Assembly (NCBI GenBank): GCA_013360825.1
Contig: JABWAY010000102.1
Span: forward strand, 1 to 12,574
Direction: 5' to 3'
DNA: 12,574 nt
Source of the DNA: Candidatus Brocadiia bacterium
GTDB taxonomy: Bacteria > Planctomycetota > MHYJ01 > WSZJ01
The notes under the pieces were generated by a model. The model had not been told where the DNA came from, did not search any database, and saw nothing but the letters and a program-made list of their open reading frames with translations. Positions 1 through 6,934 of this stretch are shown piece after piece (the first letter of the stretch is position 1; each line of letters starts with the position of its first letter). The position numbers and the translations under genes were made by a program.

Positions 1-1
1 G

Positions 2-451
2 CGAAACGCGGGCGCTCGCGGCGCGCTACCGGCGGCGCGCGGCCGTGAGCGCCGACTGGAGCTCGACCTGAGCCGGGTCGAACCGGCTCGGAGACTGTTC
101 GCGGAGGCGCTGGAGGTCATCCGCGCGGTCGGCGAACGGCACAGCGAGGGGACGACCCTCGGCTACATGGCGAGCCTCTGCAGGGAAACCGGGCAGCTCC
201 GCGGGGCCGAGGTGCTCTACCTGGAGGCGCTGGCGATCCACCGCGAAACGCAGAACGTGCGGCTCGAGGGCCAGGCTCTCATGATGCTCGCACGACTCCG
301 GCTGGCCCGCGGCAGGATCGACGGAGCCCGGTCGGCGTGGCGGGAGGCCGCCGTGGTCGTGCGGAAGGCGGGAGGCCCGGCGGAACTGGCGCGCAGGACC
401 CGGGAGATGCAGGCCGAGTGCGCCGCGGCGGGGGTGGACGGCGTGGTGTGA
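2..451 (+). CDS. TPR-repeat protein, C-terminal part (5' end outside window)
   Basis: The frame is open from the first bases of the window to TGA at 449-451, so only the last 149 residues or so are visible. From about residue 25 the protein shows amphipathic helix pairs of tetratricopeptide type: ARRLFAEALEVIRAVGE, then YLEALAIHRETQN, then ARLRLARGRIDGARSAWREA. A/L/Y residues repeat at helix-packing positions with roughly 34-40-residue periodicity. In related bacteria such C-terminal TPR blocks often follow a kinase, cyclase or AAA/LuxR-type ATPase domain, but that part is not visible, so no function beyond protein-protein interaction is assigned. The first 25 residues are Arg-rich and low in complexity. 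An ATG at 167 could start a shorter protein, but the TPR pattern already begins upstream of it, so I prefer a truncated larger gene. It converges on the ATPase gene ending at 792. Confidence 0.7.
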   Translation, partial: RNAGARGALPAARGRERRLELDLSRVEPARRLFAEALEVIRAVGERHSEGTTLGYMASLCRETGQLRGAEVLYLEALAIHRETQNVRLEGQALMMLARLRLARGRIDGARSAWREAAVVVRKAGGPAELARRTREMQAECAAAGVDGVV

Positions 452-791
452 GCCGGAGTGGCGCGGTCGGGAGACGGCGCTCAACCTTTCGCGCCTCGCC
501 CCTTGCCGTGCAAGCGGCACAGCGCGGCCTGACAGAGTGCAGGTGTCTGGATCTGTCGGATGGCGATGGCGTTGAGGCGTTTGAGCCGGTCGCCCTGTGC
601 GAGTTCCATGAGGCGGTTGAGGCCCACCGGGCTTCCTATTGTGGCGAATCCGCCGCAGTTAAACCGAGGTTGTGGACCGTTTTTCCCAGATGCCGAGAAA
701 CTCCGGCATGCGTGAATCGCGAAGGGAAGCGGTCCGAGTACGTTCGCGGCGCGCCCGGGGCAGCGTGGAAGGGGCCCACCGCAATCCCGCA
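452..791. other. 340-bp stretch without a convincing gene, lower GC
   Basis: This lies between the convergent ends of the TPR gene and the ATPase gene. Counting 541-720 gives 108 G/C of 180 (60%), clearly below the flanking genes. A minus-strand reading frame (stop near 481, ATG near 798) is open here. Its C-terminal part has a protein-like stretch (LNRLMELAQGDRLKRLNAIA), but its N-terminal part looks random and I recognise no family. It could be a decayed gene or insertion remnant. I see no terminal inverted repeats, tRNA-like fold or clear terminator. Confidence 0.4.
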
Positions 792-1961
792 CTACCACCC
801 TTCGAGGATGCTCCCCAGGGCATCGACCCCGACGCTCCTCACCCCGGGGAGCAGCGACGCCGGCTTCGCGGCCTCCCCGCCCGCGGAATGGACCAGGTAC
901 GGGCGGCAGTCGTGAGGGCGGACGCTTTTCGCCAGCGCCGCGAGCGACCGTGCCAGGTCCGGCCTCGGGGTTCGGGTTGCCTTGGCCTCGAGCAGGAGCA
1001 GCTTCCGGTTCCCGAGGTCCACGACGAAGTCCACCTCGAGTCCCTGCTGGTCGCGGAAGCAGTAGAGATTCCGTGAACGACCCCGGTTCAACCGGTACTT
1101 GAGGATCTCCGATGCGACGTAAGATTCGAAGATCGCGCCCCGGAACGGGGAGACCTTGAGCGCGGCGGCGCTGGTGATCCCCAGGAGATGGCAGGCCAGG
1201 CCGGAGTCGACGAAGTAGATCCGGGGAGACTTGACGAGGCGCTTACCGAAATTCTCATAAAACGGCGGGATGAGCGCGATCTGCCCCGTGACTTCGAGAA
1301 TGCCGAGCCACTCCGTGATGGTCGGGACCGAGACGCCCAGAGGCGCGGCGATGTCCGTCCTGTTCAGGAGGGTGCCGCAGCGGCTCGCGACGAGGGCCAG
1401 GAAGCGCCGGAAGGTCGCCAGGTCGCGGATCGAGCTGACGGCGCGCACGTCCCGTTCGAGGTAGGTCTGGATGTACGAACGGAACCAGCTCTCCGAGGCG
1501 GCGGGACTGGAAAGCACCTCGGGGTATCCGCCGAGATGCGGCGAGACCCGCGGGGATTCTTCGTGCGACAGCGGAAGCAGGGAGAACACCGCGGCGCGCC
1601 CCGCCATGGACTCGGTCACTCCTTTCATGAGCGGAGCTTCCTGTGAGCCGGTGATCAGCCAGCGGCCGCGAAGCCGCGGATGGGCGTCGATCCTGGCGCG
1701 GATGTAGTTGAACAGGATGGGGAGGTTCTGGATTTCGTCGAGGATGACCGGCAGCCGGAGGTCGTCGAGGAAGCCGGACGGATCCGCCCGGAAGCGGGCG
1801 ACGACGTCGGGATCCTCCAGAAGCACGTGCGTGGCGCGGGGAAAGAGGTGGCGGAGAAGCGTGGTTTTCCCCGCCCGCCTCGGACCGGTCAGGATGAGGG
1901 CAGGGAACCGGCCGGCGGCTTTGAGAAGCTCCGGGCCCAGGCTGCGGAGGGCGTATCTCAT
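792..1961 (-). CDS. AAA ATPase with C-terminal DUF4143 (nuclease-like) domain
   Basis: The 389-residue protein has an N-terminal P-loop ATPase: Walker A GPRRAGKTT at residues 26-34, Walker B PVILDEIQ at 71-78, and a sensor-like WLITGSQ at 101-107. A winged-helix-like linker (NRTDIAAPLGVSVPTITEWL, about 200-219) follows, then the DUF4143 region with FESYVASEIL (278-287), a V-D at 310-311 and an E-x-K at 325-327. The latter two fit the D...ExK pattern of PD-(D/E)xK folds. Length is typical of this very common family (about 380-450). Its cellular role is unsettled; mobile or defence-associated functions have been suggested. The reading frame extends upstream to 2459, but that part is antisense to another gene. 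I chose the ATG at 1961 because MRYALRSL leads directly into the ATPase fold and lies immediately downstream of a promoter-like palindrome. No Shine-Dalgarno sequence is visible. Confidence 0.9.
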   Translation of the reverse strand: MRYALRSLGPELLKAAGRFPALILTGPRRAGKTTLLRHLFPRATHVLLEDPDVVARFRADPSGFLDDLRLPVILDEIQNLPILFNYIRARIDAHPRLRGRWLITGSQEAPLMKGVTESMAGRAAVFSLLPLSHEESPRVSPHLGGYPEVLSSPAASESWFRSYIQTYLERDVRAVSSIRDLATFRRFLALVASRCGTLLNRTDIAAPLGVSVPTITEWLGILEVTGQIALIPPFYENFGKRLVKSPRIYFVDSGLACHLLGITSAAALKVSPFRGAIFESYVASEILKYRLNRGRSRNLYCFRDQQGLEVDFVVDLGNRKLLLLEAKATRTPRPDLARSLAALAKSVRPHDCRPYLVHSAGGEAAKPASLLPGVRSVGVDALGSILEGW

Positions 1962-1962
1962 G

Positions 1963-1997
1963 TTGAGTATTCTAAACTTGCACTTTAGAAAACTCAA
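1963..1997 (-). promoter_or_regulatory. Palindromic promoter/operator of the DUF4143 ATPase gene
   Basis: Arms of 14 nt (1963-1976 and 1984-1997) pair at 13 of 14 positions around a 7-nt centre. Read on the minus strand the element contains TTGAGT (1997-1992), a 17-bp spacer, and TAGAAT (1974-1969), which match sigma-70 -35 and -10 hexamers with ideal spacing. Only 7 nt separate the -10 from the ATG at 1961, so transcription would begin at or next to the start codon and give a leaderless mRNA. The element is strikingly AT-rich against its surroundings. A repressor binding the dyad would cover the promoter; autoregulation is inference. Confidence 0.6.
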
Positions 1998-2142
1998 ACG
2001 CATTCCGCCCGCCCCGAGCCCGGGACGGGGCTCGGCAGGCATGACCCGTATCCCTGTTCCCTCTCCTCCCCCCGCACGGATCCCGTAAGATTCAGTCCCG
2101 TCCCCCCGGCGTTCTCCCTGATCCCATCCCGGAGCCCGTCCG

Positions 2143-2508
2143 ATGCGATCCCTCCTCGGCACGTTCCTGACCACGCTGGCGCTGCTTTCCCTCGAGGTGT
2201 TCGGGTCTCCCGCGTTCGCCGGCATGGTGGCGACCCCGGCGGCGGATCCTGACGGCACGGCGGCCCGCGCGGCCGCGCTGGAGGGTCTCGGCGCCCCCGC
2301 GACGGGCGCAGTCCTCGCGGCCCTGCCGACCGTCGACCTCCTGGCGCTCGCCGGCCCCTCCGGCCCTTCGCTTCGCGCGGGAAGCGATGCCGGGGTCGCG
2401 CTGCTGGTCATCGGCGTCGTCGTGCTGTTCGTGGTCGTGATCGTCGTCGTGGTGATCATCGACCGCGTGAGGCGCCACCGCCGGCACCTGCGGGAGATCC
2501 CGCACTGA
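2143..2508 (+). CDS. Small exported single-TM protein, PA2779-like (DUF6627-type)
   Basis: The 121-residue protein has an N-terminal signal-like helix (about 2-21) ending in PAFA-G, which suggests cleavage near residue 26. A short Ala/Leu-rich segment follows, where AARAAALEGLG...AALPTVDLLALAG resembles the residue pattern of PA2779-family proteins (a helix, then a 'L..L...D...LA' stretch). A Ser/Gly linker comes next, then a very hydrophobic Val/Ile transmembrane helix at about 84-106 and a basic tail (RVRRHRRHLR). The order signal, short soluble part, C-terminal TM is that of PA2779-like proteins, which are often encoded beside a C39-like peptidase; no such neighbour is visible here. GGAG at 2131-2134 is 8 nt before ATG and supports this start. 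Coding status is quite secure; the family assignment is tentative and the function unknown. Confidence 0.65.
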   Translation: MRSLLGTFLTTLALLSLEVFGSPAFAGMVATPAADPDGTAARAAALEGLGAPATGAVLAALPTVDLLALAGPSGPSLRAGSDAGVALLVIGVVVLFVVVIVVVVIIDRVRRHRRHLREIPH

Positions 2509-2528
2509 GATCGGCCGGGCGGCGCCGC

Positions 2529-4010
2529 TCAACGCCGGCGGCGCTTCGCCCCCGCCGCCCGGAACTCGAGGAAGTACTGGTGCGGCAGAAACCGCTTTGC
2601 GGCGACCTGCGCCAGCCCCGCCGCCTTGAGCTCGGCGCGCACCGTCCCCGGCGACAGTTTCATCGCGTCCGGCGGTCCCACCGGCAGGTCCCCCTTCTTG
2701 AAGTCGATCACGACAAGCCGCCCGCCGGGGGCGAGGCAGGCCGCGAGGCGTCTGAAATACGCCGGACGCGCTTCGAGGTGGTGATAGACATTCGCGACGA
2801 GGACGAGGTCGACGGGTTCGGGGAGAAGCGGGTCCCCGGCGGCGGACGCGTGGGCGGTCAGGTTCGGGAGGCCTTCGCGCGCGGCCCTGGCCTTGAGGTG
2901 TTTCACCATGTTGGGCTCGAGGTCGACCGCCCAGACCCGGCCGGCGGGGACGGCGCGCGCGAGGCGCACGGCGAAGTACCCGGTGCCGGCGCCGATGTCG
3001 GCGGCGCGGGCGGTCGGGGGGAGCGCGAGGGCGCGGACGACCGCGTCGGGTTTCTGCCAGGCGTCGCGTTCGGGGCCCTCGAACAGTTCGAGCCAGCGGT
3101 CGACGTCCGCGAACGAGTGGCCGTGGTGGCCGGGGCCGCCGCCGTGGCGATGGCCGTGCCGGTGGGGGGAACCGGAAAGTTCCGGAGTGTGCTGCCGGTG
3201 GGGCGGGAGGAAATTCTCCCCAGAGACCACGCTCTGGCCGGTCCGGCGCTCCAGATCGATCCGCGCCCGTTTCGCGAGCTGCCCGCCCGTTCTGGCCGCG
3301 GACGCATTCTCCTGCATCCCCGTCGCTTCGTGCGTCTCCGCGATCTGCCGCGTCGAGAGCTCGGCGAGCGCCGTAAAAATCAGCTCCGCTTCGCTCATGT
3401 GGTCGCGCAGGTTCTGAGTCTCGAGACCCTTCAGGCCCTTGTGCTCCTTCACACTCACCCCCGACCACTCCTGGTGAATGATGTTCGTCAGGATCGCAAA
3501 CTCCTCGCCCTTCTTGATCGCGTGGCCCGCCCAGTAGTCCGTCAGCTTGTTCCGCGTCTCCTGCCCCGTCATCCGCTGCTGGATCCACTTTTCGCTGCGC
3601 CCGTGTTTCCGCCACGTCTCTCGTGCGCGTTCGAGCGACAGCGCCGGGTCGGCCATCTCCTGCATCCGCTCGCTTCCCACCCGGGCCAGCCACACCTTGA
3701 TCGGCTCGGCCTTCGGGCTGGGAACCGACTGGATGAGGCGCAGAAGCGTCTCCGCCGTCGCCACGTCGGTCAGGTAGGACTTTCCGTCTGCCGCAGGGAG
3801 TTTCAGTCGGTTACATTTTGTAACCGACTCGCTTCCTTCCTTCGCCAGCCGGTTTTTCAGGACCTTCCAGTAATTCCGCGCCGCCTGGAAATCCGCCTGC
3901 TGCGTCAGCGCCTGCACGACGTCGACCACGGAGAACCACCAGGTCTCCGTGTCCTCGTCATAGACCCGGCGGATGGCGCGGCCTTCGAACGTCGCGGGGG
4001 GCTGTGGCAT
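2529..4010 (-). CDS. DinD-like (Bro-N) protein fused to His-rich SAM-dependent methyltransferase
   Basis: The 493-residue protein is made of two normally separate units. Residues 1-270 match the DinD-like/Bro-N architecture: a Bro-N-type domain (YDEDTETWWFSVVDVVQAL to about residue 112, including the conserved-looking DGKSYLTDVA) followed by a helical region that ends ERRTGQSVVSGENFLPP, close to the natural C-terminus of roughly 270-280-residue DinD-like proteins. Residues 271-298 carry 9 histidines (HRHGHRHGGGPGHHGH). Residues 299-485 are a class I methyltransferase: DAWQKPD (316-322), motif I DIGAGTGYF (338-346), the acidic VDLEPN (362-367) expected to bind the SAM ribose, and DLVLVANVYHHL (401-412). 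Stand-alone relatives of this methyltransferase normally begin with a leader before the His-rich segment; here the DinD-like unit replaces it. GC is lower in the 5' unit (52-60% in sampled lines). I see no Shine-Dalgarno before the ATG at 4010. Substrate is unknown. Confidence 0.85.
   Translation of the reverse strand: MPQPPATFEGRAIRRVYDEDTETWWFSVVDVVQALTQQADFQAARNYWKVLKNRLAKEGSESVTKCNRLKLPAADGKSYLTDVATAETLLRLIQSVPSPKAEPIKVWLARVGSERMQEMADPALSLERARETWRKHGRSEKWIQQRMTGQETRNKLTDYWAGHAIKKGEEFAILTNIIHQEWSGVSVKEHKGLKGLETQNLRDHMSEAELIFTALAELSTRQIAETHEATGMQENASAARTGGQLAKRARIDLERRTGQSVVSGENFLPPHRQHTPELSGSPHRHGHRHGGGPGHHGHSFADVDRWLELFEGPERDAWQKPDAVVRALALPPTARAADIGAGTGYFAVRLARAVPAGRVWAVDLEPNMVKHLKARAAREGLPNLTAHASAAGDPLLPEPVDLVLVANVYHHLEARPAYFRRLAACLAPGGRLVVIDFKKGDLPVGPPDAMKLSPGTVRAELKAAGLAQVAAKRFLPHQYFLEFRAAGAKRRRR
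3805..3829. repeat. Perfect 11-bp inverted repeat inside the DinD-like coding region
   Basis: Arms AGTCGGTTACA (3805-3815) and TGTAACCGACT (3819-3829) are exact reverse complements around TTT. The element falls in codons of the Bro-N region, in a 60-bp line of only 52% GC. It could be a protein-binding site, an mRNA hairpin, or simply a result of the encoded SVTKCNRL sequence. Confidence 0.6.
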
Positions 4011-4077
4011 GGGCTGGATGATACGAAGCGGCCGCGCGGGGGCACAATCCGTCGACGGGCGGGGACCGTACTCGGGC

Positions 4078-4539
4078 TCAGTTCCCCGCGGTCGCGGCCT
4101 TCAGCTTCTCGATGAACTCCTGCGGCCCGAGGTGCCCGGGGAGCCGGGCAACCTCCGTCCGGTCGGCGCGGAGAAGAATCGTGGACGGAAACGCCGTGAC
4201 CTTCAGGCTCCCGAACGCGTCCGGCTGGTGCTCCTTCTCGATCCGGACGGGAATGAAGCGTTCGCGGACGAAGGCGTCGACCGCGGCGTCGGACAGCGTC
4301 CCGCTGTCCATCCGGAGGCAGGCGAGTCAGTACTCGGACCCGGCCTTGACGAGGACGAGCTTGTTCGACCCCTTCGCCTCCGCCAGCGCCTTCTCGAGAT
4401 CGCTTCCCCACGCCGTCAGATGCGCGGGGTCGGGCTTGAGGACCTTGAGGGCGACGACGTAGCCGCCGAAGGCCAGGACGAGGAGGCCGAGGATCCCGAA
4501 GCCGATCCGTCGGCGCCAGCTGCGTGGTTTGTCGCTCAT
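4078..4539 (-). CDS. Candidate selenoprotein: membrane-anchored thioredoxin-like protein with UxxC motif
   Basis: One frame runs from ATG at 4539 to TGA at 4078-4080, with a single internal TGA at 4327-4329. Read through, it gives 153 residues: a basic N-terminus (MSDKPRSWRRR), a transmembrane helix at about 12-34, and a thioredoxin-like domain facing the periplasm. LVLVKAGSEY (61-70) is the beta strand before the active site, then U71-L72-A73-C74, then RMDSGTLSDAAVDAF, RFIPVRIE and the cis-proline loop TAFPS (P118). In thioredoxin-like relatives the position of the TGA is the first Cys of CxxC, so selenocysteine here would give a redox-active UxxC. A SECIS-like hairpin lies at 4309-4291. Neither fragment makes sense alone: the first stops before the active site, and the second (ATG 4311) lacks half the fold and a ribosome site. 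An in-frame TAG at 4549-4551 fixes the upstream limit. Alternatives are a pseudogene or a sequencing error at one base. Confidence 0.75.
4291..4309 (-). promoter_or_regulatory. Putative bacterial SECIS element
   Basis: On the minus strand, 17 nt after the internal TGA, GGACAGC (4309-4303) and GCTGTCC (4297-4291) form a perfect 7-bp stem closing a 5-nt loop GGGAC. The stem can extend by one U-G pair. Bacterial SECIS elements lie within the coding region just after the UGA, with a small apical loop carrying G in its first two positions, usually about 16-37 nt downstream. Here the loop begins 25 nt after the UGA and starts with G. The structure is predicted by eye only. Confidence 0.6.
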
Positions 4540-4720
4540 GGACGCAGTCTAGGGGCGGGGCGCGGGGGGCGTCAACGGCGGCGGGGAACCGTGCGCCCGG
4601 CCGGCGGCCGAAACCCGGTTTCCTGACCCGCACCATTCCCGCGCGGTTATCCTTCCGGCCGGCGGGGACGACTGTGGCCCTGACCGCTGCCGGAATCGAC
4701 GGACCGAGGAGGACCCTCTG

Positions 4721-6895
4721 ATGGCCAACGGGACAGCGGGGGCGGCCGCCGGCGACGGCAAGCTCGGGACGTTCGGCGGCGTCTTCGTCCCGAACGTCCT
4801 GACGATCCTCGGCGTCGTGATGTTCCTCCGGATCGGGTGGGTCGTGGGGTCCGCGGGGATCTGGCACGCGCTCGTGATCCTCGCGATTGCCAAGGGGATC
4901 ACGATCCTCACGTCGCTCTCGCTCTCCGCGGTCTCCACCAACACGCGGCTCGGGGCGGGCGGGGCGTATTTCATCGTCTCGCGGAGTCTCGGCCCGGAGG
5001 CGGGGGGCAGCGTCGGCCTCCCGCTCTACTTCGCGCAGGCGATCTCGGTCGCGTTCTATCTGGTGGGGTTCAGCGAGTCGCTGCAGCTCCTGCTGCCGCA
5101 GGCCGATCCGCGCCTCGTCGGCTGCGTGGCGCTGGCCGCGTTCATCGGCATCGCGTGGTTCGGCGCGGGGATCATCGCCCGCACGCAATACGTCATTCTC
5201 GCGGCGCTGGCGCTCTCCCTCATTTCGTATTTCGCGGGGTTCCCGCTCGTGGAGGCGCCGCCGGCGACGCTGACGCCGGCGTATCCCGCGGGGCACGGGT
5301 TCTGGACGGTCTTCGCCGTCTTCTTTCCGGCGGTCACGGGGATCATGGCCGGGGTGAGCATGTCGGGGGACCTGCGCGACCCGGCGCGGGCCATCCCGAT
5401 GGGGACGCTGGGCGCCGTCGGCGTGACGCTGGTCGTCTACGCCGCGATCATCGTCAGCCTCGGCTTGGCGGCTTCCCGGGAAACGCTTCTCACGAACAAC
5501 CTCGTGATGCTGGACCTGGCCCGCATTCCGCCGCTCATCTACGTCGGCCTCTGGGCCGCGACGCTGTCGTCCGCGCTGGCGAGTCTCGCGGCCGCCCCGC
5601 GGACCCTGCAGGCCCTGGCGCAGGACCGGGTGGTCCCGACGTTTCTCGGGCGCGGATTCCGGGGGAGCCGGGAGCCGCACATCGGGATTCTCGTCAGCGC
5701 GGGGATTGCCGCGGTCTGCATCTTTGCCGGGAACCTCGACGCGATCGCGCCGGTCATCACGATGTTCTTCCTCGCGACGTACGGGACTGTCAATCTCGTC
5801 GCCGGCCTCGAGCGCCTCGTCGGCAACCCGAGCTACCGGCCTACATTCAAGGTCCACTGGTCGCTCTCGTTCCTCGGCGGCGCGGGGTGCGTCAGCGTCA
5901 TGTTCCTCATTCACGCCCCGTCCACCATTGCGGCGATCGTCGTCATGGCGATCGTCTTCATCCTCACCCTCCGCCGCCACCTCCGCGCCGGCTGGGGGGA
6001 CGTCCGGAGCGGCCTCTGGTTCACGGTCCTGCGGTTCGGCCTGATCCGCTACTCCGCCTCCCGCCCCCACGTCCGCAACTGGCGCCCCGTCTTCCTCGTC
6101 CTTTCCGGCAATCCGCAGGAACGCCTCCCGATGATCGACTTCGCCGACGCCTTCGAAGCGTCCCGGGGTTTTCTTTTTCTCGGGCAGGTGGTGAAGGGCG
6201 ACGAGGACGACGTCGTCGCCCTGCAGCCCCGGTTCCGCGAACACCTCGTCACCTTCATCCGCGAACACGAACTCTCCGCGGCGCCAATGGTGGTCGTTGC
6301 GGACGACTTCGTGAAGGGGGTGACGACGATGCTCCAGACGACGGGGGTCGGCTCGTTCCAGCCCGACACGGTCCTGGTCGGGTGGAGCGACGATCTGGTG
6401 AAGCGGGCGACGTTCGGGCGGGCGGTGCGCCGCGTCCTGGAGATGCAGCGGAATCTTCTTGTCCACGAGGCCCCGGAGCCGGGTGAAAAGAAAAACCTCC
6501 GCCCCACGATCGACGTCTGGTGGTACTCCCGCGACAACGGGTCCTTCATGCTCACCCTGGCCTACCTGCTCCGCCTCCGCTCCGAGTGGTCCGAGCACCA
6601 GCTCCGCGTGCTCCGCATCATCCGGGACGCGGACGGCATCGAGGAGGCCCGCACGGGAATGGCCGCCATCATGGTCGAACAGCGCGTCGGCGCCGAAGTC
6701 CAGATCATCGTCTCCACCGAGCCCCCGCTGGACGTGATCGGGCGCACCTCCGAACACTCGGCGGTCTGCTTCGTCGGCATGGCCGTCAAGTCGATCGCCG
6801 ATTCCGAGAATCCCATGGGGGTCTACGAGGCGCTCGTCGCGAAGCTCAAGGGGAACGTCTTCCTCGCAAAGAGCTGGCACGACCTCCAGTACTGA
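4721..6895 (+). CDS. SLC12-like cation-chloride cotransporter family permease (APC superfamily)
   Basis: The 724-residue protein has a multi-pass membrane domain (about residues 18-440) and a soluble C-terminal domain (about 450-724). The N-terminal signature LGTFGGVFVPNVLTILGV (15-32), followed by FLRIGWVVG, is the hallmark of TM1 in the cation-chloride cotransporter branch of the APC superfamily. SMSGDLRDPARAIPMGT (213-229) is the equally typical 'SGDL.DP..AIP.GT' motif. The C-terminal domain opens with NWRPVFLVLSGNP (453-465), as in bacterial and eukaryotic SLC12 relatives. Likely role: electroneutral movement of K+/Na+ with Cl-, or amino-acid transport, across the inner membrane; the sequence alone cannot decide. 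GAGGAGG at 4706-4712 lies 8 nt before ATG and fixes the start. The gene is divergent from the candidate selenoprotein, with 181 bp between their start codons, and converges on the HEAT/propeller gene. Confidence 0.93.
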   Translation: MANGTAGAAAGDGKLGTFGGVFVPNVLTILGVVMFLRIGWVVGSAGIWHALVILAIAKGITILTSLSLSAVSTNTRLGAGGAYFIVSRSLGPEAGGSVGLPLYFAQAISVAFYLVGFSESLQLLLPQADPRLVGCVALAAFIGIAWFGAGIIARTQYVILAALALSLISYFAGFPLVEAPPATLTPAYPAGHGFWTVFAVFFPAVTGIMAGVSMSGDLRDPARAIPMGTLGAVGVTLVVYAAIIVSLGLAASRETLLTNNLVMLDLARIPPLIYVGLWAATLSSALASLAAAPRTLQALAQDRVVPTFLGRGFRGSREPHIGILVSAGIAAVCIFAGNLDAIAPVITMFFLATYGTVNLVAGLERLVGNPSYRPTFKVHWSLSFLGGAGCVSVMFLIHAPSTIAAIVVMAIVFILTLRRHLRAGWGDVRSGLWFTVLRFGLIRYSASRPHVRNWRPVFLVLSGNPQERLPMIDFADAFEASRGFLFLGQVVKGDEDDVVALQPRFREHLVTFIREHELSAAPMVVVADDFVKGVTTMLQTTGVGSFQPDTVLVGWSDDLVKRATFGRAVRRVLEMQRNLLVHEAPEPGEKKNLRPTIDVWWYSRDNGSFMLTLAYLLRLRSEWSEHQLRVLRIIRDADGIEEARTGMAAIMVEQRVGAEVQIIVSTEPPLDVIGRTSEHSAVCFVGMAVKSIADSENPMGVYEALVAKLKGNVFLAKSWHDLQY

Positions 6896-6909
6896 GCTCC
6901 GTGTCCCGG

Positions 6910-6923
6910 GGCCGGCGCCGGCC
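6910..6923. terminator. GC palindrome between convergent genes, possible bidirectional terminator
   Basis: A perfect 14-nt palindrome (GGCCGGCGCCGGCC) sits in the 39-bp gap between the stops of two convergent genes. A second CCGGCC at 6928-6933 offers an alternative pairing. No T-run follows in either direction, so intrinsic termination is only a guess from the position. Confidence 0.3.
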
Positions 6924-6934
6924 GACTCCGGCCG

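Noticed and set aside
481..798. Minus-strand 105-residue ORF as a real gene
   Set aside because: No recognisable family, no ribosome site, and a random-looking Cys/Pro/Gly-rich N-terminus; kept only as part of the gene-poor stretch.
1962..2459. N-terminal extension of the ATPase frame upstream of 1961
   Set aside because: The extension is Ser/Thr/Arg-rich, antisense to the signal-bearing gene at 2143-2508, and runs through the promoter palindrome; the ATPase fold starts at 1961.
2522..2544. GC hairpin between the convergent ends near 2508-2529 as a terminator
   Set aside because: The 7-bp arms (GCGCCGC/GCGGCGC) overlap the methyltransferase stop and coding end and have no T-run; in such GC-rich DNA this is expected by chance.
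4078..4311. Independent small protein starting at ATG 4311
   Set aside because: No ribosome site precedes it (the sequence before it is CTCCGG), and it would be a thioredoxin fold lacking its first strand and active site; the in-frame upstream part supplies both.
3905..6880. Very long minus-strand frame opposite the permease
   Set aside because: Its translation is Asp/Arg/Pro/Glu-rich without domains and is antisense to a clear SLC12-like gene; this is typical of high-GC shadow frames.
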